From assembly GCA_000442015.1 (NCBI GenBank), contig KE561300.1:1-64000 (forward strand): DNA of 64,000 nucleotides, in the 5' to 3' direction. This DNA comes from Rozella allomycis CSF55. Lineage: Eukaryota > Rozellomycota. This document shows, in pieces, positions 55,938 to 64,000 of the stretch; positions within the stretch are counted from its first letter, which is position 1, and the number at the start of each line of letters is the position of its first letter. A program made the position numbers and the translations under genes. The notes below the pieces were generated by a model, which did not search any database, had not been told where the DNA came from, and worked only from the letters and a program-made list of their open reading frames with translations.

Positions 55938-57367
55938 TTAATCTTCTGAAAGCAATTCATTCAAGTCTAATTTAATAACATCTTCAGGAATGAATAGAAT
56001 CTGTTCACCTGCCACATTCTTTTTGAATAAAATAATTTTATGATCTTTAAACTCTGTCAACTGCGCTCTGAAGGTTAAATCATTCGATACCAAAAGCCGG
56101 TCACTGCATTGTTTGAAAAATATTGAATACACAATCCCAAGATCTTCGTGCGATCTTTTTCCTTGATCATAGAGGTCTCTTTGCCTTTCAAAGAGTTTTT
56201 TAAATATCTCTCTTGCATTAGGAGTCAAACTAGAAAGAACGTGGCGAACTCCCCGCATTGAAAGGTCTGTCGAGTTCAACAGCAATGAGTTTTCATATGA
56301 TGTTTCAGACTTGTAAGGACTAAAATTGGTGCAATCATGATAAACCCAGTTGAAACCATTAGCTTTCTGGCTGTCCCAGAGAAGAGGTGCTTGAATGTGA
56401 TCTATTGACGCAATGAAATGAAAGCAAGAGCTAGACGCCAATAAACTTAGAGAAGTTTGTGTTTTTTCATTTCTCAAATTTATCCCATCAATATTGTGAA
56501 TCAAGACGTACGCAAAGCATGTTTTTGACAAAAGTCTTTGTTTCTGAATAAAATTTATCATTTCATTTGTGTAGTCTAAAATATTAGCAGTGACTGCATT
56601 TGGAAAATCTATCGATGTGGCTATTGTAGAAAGAATGTCTTTTATGCTCAAAGTAGGCACGTATCCATTGATGATAACAAGAGGGGTGTCATTTAAATAT
56701 TTCAAGGCAAAATCTTCTAGTATCATCTTTTTAGAGCCATATCCGTAAAACAAAAGGTTAAAATCGGATTTTAATTCAGAAAACCACTGAGGAAACATTG
56801 TTGAATATAGTTTTTTCAACAAGAGTTGTTCATTTTGATTTGAATAGCCAACAGTCTGAATTAATTTCAATAATCTGTCTGGTTCAATTTCAGGGAGCTT
56901 AGATAAAGTATTTGAAGATGTTTTTGAATTTTTCATGTCGTATAATTGCTGAAAGTAGCTTGCAAATGTTTGCCCCTCATTTTCTTCATCACTTGAAGAT
57001 TTTTCACCCTCACTTTTTCTTCTGCCGGCAAGTTTACAAGATTTTTAACCTTTTTTACAAGATTATTCTTCGAAACTCGTTTCCCACTGTACAAATCTTT
57101 CCCAACCGTTTCCCCTTCATCTACATCTAGCATTGACTTTCTTTCCTGTTTTTGTTTTTCGCTTCTAGTTATTCTATCTTGCAAAGGGTCTATATTTTCC
57201 TGGTCTTCTTTCTTGATTTGACAGCCTTCTTCGTCGCTGGACTCGTGTATCATAAGTTTAGAGGGTATGGACTTTCTTTTGACATTTTTTGATGTGATGA
57301 TAGTTTTGTGAGGAATTAAGAATCCAGACTCTTCGTGTCTAGTTTGTTTTAATAGAGGAACCTTCAT
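55938..57367 (-). CDS. ORC2: Origin recognition complex subunit 2
   Basis: Part of the hexamer that marks replication origins. The conserved region begins GQTFASYFQQLYDMKNSKTS and continues LPEIEPDRLLKLIQTV, MFPQWFSELKSDFNLLFYGY, GSKKMILEDFALKYL, LVIINGYVPTLSIKDILSTI, FAYVLIHNIDGINLRNEKTQ, FHFIASIDHIQAPLLWDSQK and a C-terminal winged-helix region (LTPNAREIFKKLFERQRDLY). As in other ORC2 proteins, the Walker motifs of the AAA+ fold are degenerate (GYGSKK). The N-terminal 130 residues are basic and disordered. One or two small introns around 57010-57130 are needed to link them, and I could not place them with certainty. The start is taken as the ATG at 57367. It is head-to-head with the Sfi1-like gene (44 bp apart). 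Confidence 0.88.
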
Positions 57368-57411
57368 GAACAATTGAGAAAAATCAGAATCTTCGTTTCG
57401 ATAAATTTTGA

Positions 57412-60347
57412 ATGACAAACAAGGAGAACATTCGACCTAGAAAGAAAGACAAACCTAGAAAGAGCAATGCTGTATCAGTGGCTGCTAGTGGACTTCAGAA
57501 ATTGATACTCTCTGGACAAACGCCTCGACATTTGGAAAAGCAGCAATATAAACAAAAGGTAGTCTTAATATTATACTTTAATAGCAAATGGATGTGAGAT
57601 CGAAGCAGTTAGCAATGATTGCTGTTAGAAAATGGAGGTCTTTTGTGAAGAAGAGAATAAATGAGCGAGCTATTCAGACAAAGGCAATTAAGGCGCTGAA
57701 AGAGTATGCAAAGTATGAAAAACTGAAATGGGCGCGGAAAGTGCGTGCGAAATTTCATCAGGAATATTACAATTGTCGCCATCATTTTGCTATGTGGCGA
57801 GTAGCAGCCACTGTAAAGAAACAGAATAAACACAACTATGAAATGGCTGATAAAAGATGTAGATATAAATTAATTTGCTTAAATAGATGAAAGATTAAGG
57901 TTATGTTCAGCATTTCGCTTTATTAAATATGAATATAAAAGGAGATTGGAATTTAACCGTTTGATTGGATTGTTTGAGTTGTCCAAACAACAAAAAATTT
58001 TAATAAAATGGAAAGAATTTTATTGTGATACATTGATTGATAAGAAACATGCACCAGCTGTGAATGATTTCTTGATGAGAAAATCTGTCAAAATGTCTTA
58101 TTTGAATTGGTCAAAATCATTCAAAGAAATTCAAATGAATGTTATGAAAGCTGAATTGATGGCCCAGAGAAATGTTGCGAGTGCATTCTTTAATAAATTA
58201 AAGATGAAATATGTTCAAATCTTAAAGATAAAGAAGCTGGAGTTGATGGCGATCAAATTTCAACGTAGAAAATGGATTTTAAGAGTGAAGCAAATAGCCA
58301 TGAAATGTTTATTTTGGAAGCCGAGAGCTGAACATTCCATTTTCTATTTTGAAAGAAGAAAGCAACGAGAATATTTCCACAAAATTAAGGCGCGTAAATT
58401 TAATGAAAAAATAAAAAAAGGGATGCGTGAAATTAATTCAAAGAGAGACAAGGGTTTGTTTTTGAATGAACAAAGAAACTTTCAGATGATGGCTACAATA
58501 TTTCATAAATGGATCCTTGAAAGTATTTTGGTTAATTCAGAGGCCAAATCATTTGTAATATATTATTGTAATAATTAAAAGAAACTGAAACGATTAATAA
58601 ACAAATGGAAAAAGATTGCTGTGAGGAAAAGAGATTTAAAAGCCTTGCAATTTTACGAGTTTAATTTGAAAAAGAATTTTCTTTTGTTGTGGAGATTCAC
58701 CAAACAAATTGTTGTCAACCAAAATGAATTATTTTCTCTTCTTAAATTAAGATGTGATCGGAAATTTCTTAAAGTAGCTTTCGCAGGTTTACAATTATTG
58801 GCAAAGAGAGAACAAAGCAAGAAATCATTTCTCAACAAGGGTTATTTTAAAATAAAATCATTATATTTTAATTTTTGGAAAGATTCAACCAAGTTTAAAC
58901 AACATTATGATATTCTGCAGATGATGTCATTAGATTTTGATATGGCCAGGGTCATTCATGCAGCATTTACAAAATGGAAACATTCAACAGGCGAGATTTA
59001 TAAGATTAGAGTACAACAAGTAAAAATAATGCCTTACATTTAGTAGATTTTGATGCTTGATAGATATTATTGCAAGGTTGCTAGTAATATCATCAATGAA
59101 TGGCATTCTATTGTTGTTAAGAAGAAGAAATTAAAAGAAAAACAAGAAAATTTAATTTTAAATAAATCAAAAAGAAACAAATTCTTCTTTTTTCAGTTTT
59201 GGAGAGATAAAATTGCCAATTTAGCATCATTCAAGTTGCAGCTTGAAAAGGCTGAAGAAAGGAACAAGAGAAATATAAAAGTTAAAAGTTTAAACGTTTG
59301 GAGAAACAAATTAAAAATCATTGAGGGGAATAAAGTCAAGAGTGACGGTGCGTTTGATAGAAATAGAAAGATTTTCATGTTCAAAGTTTGGCTTTTGAAA
59401 TTTCGATTGTTTGAATGTTTCAAAAAAGATGAAATGTTTTCCCTTAAAGTTTACAATTTGAATTGTTTAGCCAAAGTAAATAAAAACATTCTTGTTAATT
59501 AAAGACATTTGTTAATTGGAGATCAGAATTGTTTAGCATTCAAAATCTCTATCAAGAATCATTTGAACAATTTAAACTTAATAAATTAATAAACTTTTTA
59601 AAACAATGGCGAATTCATCTCAAACGAAGAGGTGATTTAGACTTTGCTAATAATTTCTACAATCGAAAAATAAAATCAAAAATATTTAAAAATTCATTCA
59701 ATTTATTTCTTAAAATTAATTCTTTAAATAAAAGATTAATTAAATTTGAAATGAAAAAAGATCTTTTGCAAATAAAGTTTAAAGATTGGAGATTCAAAGT
59801 CCACGAAAAAAATAAACTAAAAAGAAAATATTTAATTGCAGACAATTTTTATTTCAATCTTTTACAAAAGAGATCATTAATTGGTCTCTATTCCTACAGC
59901 CAATACAAAATAGACAAAAAGCCATACAAGTTAAAATTCCAAAAACTCCAATCAGACATTATATTTTTCCGTTCAATCAACAAGAAAAGAAGAGTTTTTG
60001 TTTCATGGCTTCAACTAAAAGAAAAAAAGAGAATTGAAAGGATTCCGCCCCCAAAGATTAAAATTAGATCGCCATCAATCCAAAGAACTCTGATTGACGC
60101 TAATCACATTCAATCGTGCTTGAGAGAATTGGAACAAGAAAAATTGGCTCATTTAGCTAATGTTGAAGATTATGAAAAGACAAGATCATTGTTTTGTAAA
60201 TCAAAAGATAAAAAGATTCAAAAACGTTTAATCGAGTTGGAAAATTTGATTAAAGATTATCAAGCAACTGAAAGAGCAAGAGCCGCCAAACATAGAATTT
60301 TGACGCAGAGAGCTGAAGCCCTGAAAATTACAATAAAATCACTCTAA
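57412..60347 (+). CDS. Sfi1-like centrin-binding repeat protein
   Basis: About 920 residues in six exons. A basic disordered head (MTNKENIRPRKKDKPRK) is followed by more than 15 repeats of an alanine/aromatic...W pattern spaced about 30-35 residues: MIAVRKWRSFVKKR, HFAMWRVAATVKK, SYLNWSKSFKE, LLWRFTKQ, SLYFNFWKDSTKF, FTKWKHSTGE, FQFWRDKI, SLNVWRNKLK, FKVWLLKFR and FLKQWRIHLKR. This is the Sfi1 repeat, a single long helix in which each Trp motif binds a centrin, used in spindle-pole or basal-body duplication. The C-terminal 80 residues form an ordinary coiled coil. Introns of 26-29 nt at about 57559, 57873, 58553, 59020 and 59477 keep the helix continuous. CCDC191-type proteins are an alternative. 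Confidence 0.75.
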
Positions 60348-60478
60348 AAACAAATAAACTTACGTTTACAAATCTAAATTTAAACCCTGATTATAAAATA
60401 TTAGCAAATTGTTATAGTCCTTCTTCAGTCTTCTAGCTTCATAAATTCCTAATTTTGGAATTTTACAAATACCAAATA

Positions 60479-63338
60479 ATGATGGGAGTGGATGCTTACG
60501 AGGCATTTAAACATCTAGTCTACTCCAGTTTTAATGAGACTAGCAAAGAAAAAAGAGGAGAGGTTGAATACACTCTTGAAGAAATATTCAAACAGGGTAA
60601 ATACATTATAGCATAAATTAGTTTAAAAGATACCGCAAATGCAGCAGTGTGGTTAAAGAGAATTATACAACAAGAATCAAGTAATACGCCGCTGTGTAAA
60701 ATGGCTGCTGTCTTGTTCAAGAACAATGTTCAAAATTTGTTGCCGGTGATCCAGGTATGATGATATCGTATAAATTTTGAAGAATAGAAGAGAATATTTT
60801 GACTTGTTTTTAAGAATAGCTGTTGATAATCTACAGCTGCGCAGTATTTTCTGTTACAATATTGCAAAACTGCTTACAAATGAGGAGGATTGTTTGGAAA
60901 TGGAGCTTCTTGATCAGCTATTTAGAATGCTGAACATGAAAGATTTGAATGAGAGTGAAGTGTCATTGACAGTTATACTTGGTAATGTGCATTGCATGAG
61001 TTTATAGAATTTGTCAAGGAGGATATTGGAGACCAGCATTTCCCATTGGTTGCTAAATATTTGTTTCCGGTTCTGCCCAATGCATTTAAAGTTGGGAAAT
61101 TGAAGGGGGTTGTTTTGGAGCTTGTAAAGACATCTGGAGATTTGTTGTTTATAATGAAAAAGGAGGCCAAAGTTGTTGCTGAAGAGTTTATAGCGGAATG
61201 GTTTGAGATATTTAGTCGGGAGCCGACGATTAAAGTGTTGGAGATTGCGAATCATTTACAGAGAATGTTTCCTAGTGTGGTGAAGAGACATACTTTAAAG
61301 TTGCTTGAATCTTTGTGGAGTGGAATGTTTCAAATGATGGAGCAAGAATGGTATGCTCAAGCGATGGAGTATTTTGTAAAGTTTATGAAGCATGAATTTA
61401 TTAAAGATAAGATATTTAATCAGAGTGAATTGTTTTTGAGAGTTTTGTGTAAAGCGTGTTCGTTTAATAAAGAACAGTTTGAGGAGATGGAGGATGATTT
61501 GGAGCTGTTTATTAGAGAGATGGATGTTGATATGATAAGTTTTGGATTTAGAGTATCTGCGATGGATTTAGCAGAGGAGATTGTTGGTGTTAATGAAGAG
61601 TTTAATTTTTGGTTTCAAAAAGGGCTTTGTTCTGTTATTAGCAATCCTGAAAATTCGGAAATGCTGGAAGCGGGATTATTTTTGTTTGGGATTGTTGGAG
61701 AAGAGATTCCAGTTGATATTTTGCAGAGGATATCATGCATTGATAATAAATTTATAAAGTCTAGATTTGTTTGGTGTTTAAAGAGCTATGTAGAAAAAGT
61801 ATCGAAACCATTGGCCAATGAGTTGGTACCGTTTATTATGGAGTGTTTAAAGTCGAATGAAAAGATTATAAAATTTAGTGCGATTTATTCACTTTCAGGG
61901 TAATTTTATTTAGTTGATTTAATTTGATTCTTTTCAGCTGTAGAAGAAATGCCGTGTGATGAGATTGTAGAAATATTGTTGAATGAGTTGAGAAATCAGA
62001 GCAAGATGAATGAGCAAGTGACGAGTTGTTGTTTGTCAGCGTTGCTTTGTTGTGCTTATTGTAGAGTTGAATCCTTTGAAAGATTTATTGAATTTTCAGT
62101 TTCAATGTTTCTTTCAATTTATTCAAGTTTTCCAGTTAATCATTTAATAAATGATATTACAAGTGAAATTATTTCATTATTGTCTCAAGTAATAAATAAA
62201 ATTATTATTAGAAATAAAAGAATGAAAAATTTAGATTACTTTTTGAAAAATCGTTAATAAATGCAACAGAAACACTTTGTAATGGAAATGATGAAGAAAA
62301 ATCATCAATTATTCAATTTTTGAGTTGTCTTGTTGATTGTATTGATGAATTATCATTGGATTCTCCTTATGTTTTAATTATTCCAAATATTTGTTCTTGT
62401 TTTGTTAATTCAAATGATTTAAACCTTCAACAAGTAAATTTCCAAATCTATTTTTAGAATTAGGCAGCACAAAAATTAATTTCTTTAATAATTTCTAAAA
62501 ACAAGAAAATTATTTCTTCGTATTCTTTAATTATTCAACAAAGTTTATTAAATTGTCTTTCAAATGGCTATTTTGATTCTCAATTGTTTATTAAAACTCT
62601 CTACAATGTTAAACATGAAAATCCAATCAATTTTCTTTCAAATTTAATTCCAATTTTATTCAACAAAATTTCTTCTTTTGATCCTTCAAGCCAAAAATTC
62701 ATTTTTACAATTTCTATTTTAATTCATCTTATTCATCTTTATGATCAATCTCTAGAAATTATCTTTAATCTAAATTTTGATCTTTTTCTTAAATCTTGGA
62801 TCAATTCGTTTTCTGAAATTCAATCAGAAAATTACATGGGTAGAATCTCTATTCTTTCTCTATGTAAACTATTAAATCTCAACAATCCATCTATCATGAA
62901 TTTCAACGTTCTAAAAGAAATTCAATCTCAAAGCAATAACAAAATTATCACAAGAAGCAAATCCAAATCTTGTAATACATTTTCATTCTTTTCATTCTAG
63001 TGACAAAAGAATTCATTTCTATCCCTTTTGTTGTTAGAGCCGTTGAATTGTTAATAGACTCTCTCAACACCATTCAATCTCTTAATAACAACAAACAAAA
63101 TTCATTCGAACAAGATGAAAACAGTGATGACACCGATTGGGAAGATGACGATGAATGCACCCCAGATCATCAGTCTCTCTTGGGTGCTTTCAATTCTCTT
63201 CCAACTGTAGAAGAATTGGCTTTTGATGTCATTGAAAATGATCCCTCTGCTAACATTGATCTCATCTCTACTATACATCAAACTATCAACATGTGCACTC
63301 ACAATTATCCCATTGTCAATCAATACCTTGAAAAATAA
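60479..63338 (+). CDS. IPO9: Importin-9/Kap114-type nuclear import receptor
   Basis: HEAT-repeat karyopherin-beta. The start (MMGVDAYEAFKHLVYSSFNE) leads into DTANAAVWLKRIIQQESSNT and PLCKMAAVLFKNNVQNLLPV, an importin N-terminal layout. The middle has a conserved importin-9 stretch, MEDDLELFIREMDVDMISFG, FRVSAMDLAEEIVGV. The C-terminus shows YMGRISILSLCKLLNL, KIITRSKSKS, the acidic loop SDDTDWEDDDECTPD, and a last helix near YPIVNQYLEK, all matching the IPO9/Kap114 order. Kap114 imports histones H2A-H2B and TBP. Introns near 60599, 60755, 60980, 61900, 62258, 62434 and 62995 were noted; a few joins are approximate. Confidence 0.8.
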
Positions 63339-63430
63339 ATTAAAATTTCTTTGAAATAGGTTTTTTTATCATTTATTATGCTACAAACATTTAAGTGAAT
63401 CTATCAAGGGAATTTCAGAATAATTTCTTA

Positions 63431-64000
63431 ATGAACAATGCAGGTTTATTCAAAAACAACATTAAAAAAATTCTACAAAAACCATTATTCGGATCAGAAT
63501 ATATTCTAAACGGTTGGGCAAAACAAGTTCGAAAGCAAAAGACAAATTTATTCTTTCAACTATCAGACGGTTCTAATTTGCATGGCCTTTCCTGTCTCAC
63601 AAAACCAACCAATCAAATAACAAACGGCTGTTCCATGCTAGTCAAAGGAAACCTTCAATCACATCCAACTCTAGGAACACCTGAACTACTTGTAAATGAA
63701 TTCTCAATTCTCGGCAACTCTGACGTAATTTCCATAATAACTAACAATAGGAAACATATCCAATCCAGAAACGAAGAATGACAATCGACGAGCTAAGAAA
63801 CTCTCTCGTACATTTCAAACCCCGGACATCGATCGGTCTAGCATACACGAAACTGAACCACCATCTCACAAAATCAATCCACGACGCATTCGCGAAACTA
63901 GATTTCACACAAATATACACACCATTAATCACATCAATGGACTGCGAAGGCGCCGGAGAAACATTTTCATTGGGCTCGCAGCTAAATTGTAACGCCAATC
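63431..64000 (+). CDS. NARS2: Asparaginyl-tRNA synthetase, mitochondrial type, 5' part
   Basis: Class II synthetase, cut by the window end. The start MNNAGLFKNNIKKILQKPLF contains a short basic leader that could target mitochondria. The OB-fold anticodon domain reads SEYILNGWAKQVRKQKTNLF, FQLSDGSNLHGLSCL and GCSMLVKGNLQSHPTLG. After a 26-nt intron (63723-63748), ETYPIQKRRMTIDELRNSLV, FKPRTSIGLAYTKLNHHLTK, FTQIYTPLITSMDCEGAGET and FSLGSQ follow. SMDCEGAGE(T/L)F is the AsnRS motif (AspRS differs). The catalytic class II motifs 2 and 3 lie beyond the window. Confidence 0.9.

Noticed and set aside
1-64000. CRISPR arrays, bacterial operons or prophage
   Set aside because: No spaced direct repeats, no Shine-Dalgarno-linked gene strings; genes are spliced and eukaryotic throughout.

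Overview
The window is eukaryotic nuclear DNA: AT-rich, very gene-dense, with most genes split by tiny spliceosomal introns (usually 26-31 nt, GT...AG). Gene content points to a zoosporic, early-diverging fungus or fungal relative. CFAP65 implies a motile flagellum. EED implies Polycomb complex PRC2, which many derived yeasts have lost. Fungal-type genes (a Loc1-like factor, 3-ketosphinganine reductase, Sfi1-like protein) sit beside candidate host-directed genes: a kinase fused to a nuclease-like domain, a membrane-anchored kinase, and secreted double-psi-barrel proteins. A Rozella-like (Cryptomycota) genome fits best. This assignment is inferred from gene content and intron style, not from a database match.

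Layout. 1-15 kb: end of protein phosphatase methylesterase, an F-box protein, an M16C insulinase-like peptidase, COG4, a large LRR-filamin protein, an SV2-like MFS carrier and an anchored kinase. 15-26.3 kb: a tandem array of long coiled-coil genes and small secreted DPBB genes, interrupted by three single-N assembly gaps (16616, 18849, 23102) and holding a stranded plus-strand N-terminus of a SNF2/Brahma-type remodeller. 26.5-36 kb: BAR-SH3-SH3 protein, RNase H1, a secreted orphan, a Nup159/Nup214-type FG nucleoporin, a PITH-domain protein and a small unknown. 36-48 kb: CTP:phosphocholine cytidylyltransferase, Loc1-like protein, glutamate-cysteine ligase, mitochondrial bL35, 3-ketosphinganine reductase, acyl-CoA-binding protein, EED, an RCC1-HECT ubiquitin ligase, an NAD-dependent epimerase and tRNA-Gln(UUG). 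48-64 kb: CFAP65, the nuclease-like/kinase fusion, ORC2, an Sfi1-like protein, importin-9/Kap114 and the start of mitochondrial asparaginyl-tRNA synthetase.

Most genes are single-copy housekeeping genes packed head-to-head or tail-to-tail, often 25-50 bp apart. The accessory part is the 15-26 kb duplicated array plus the kinase genes at 13.1-15.0 and 53.6-55.8 kb. Lipid metabolism is locally enriched (PCYT1, KDSR/TSC10, ACBP), but eukaryotic neighbours need not be co-regulated. Exon joins were worked out by eye from reading frame and family conservation. Starts, and joins in poorly conserved stretches, are therefore provisional.
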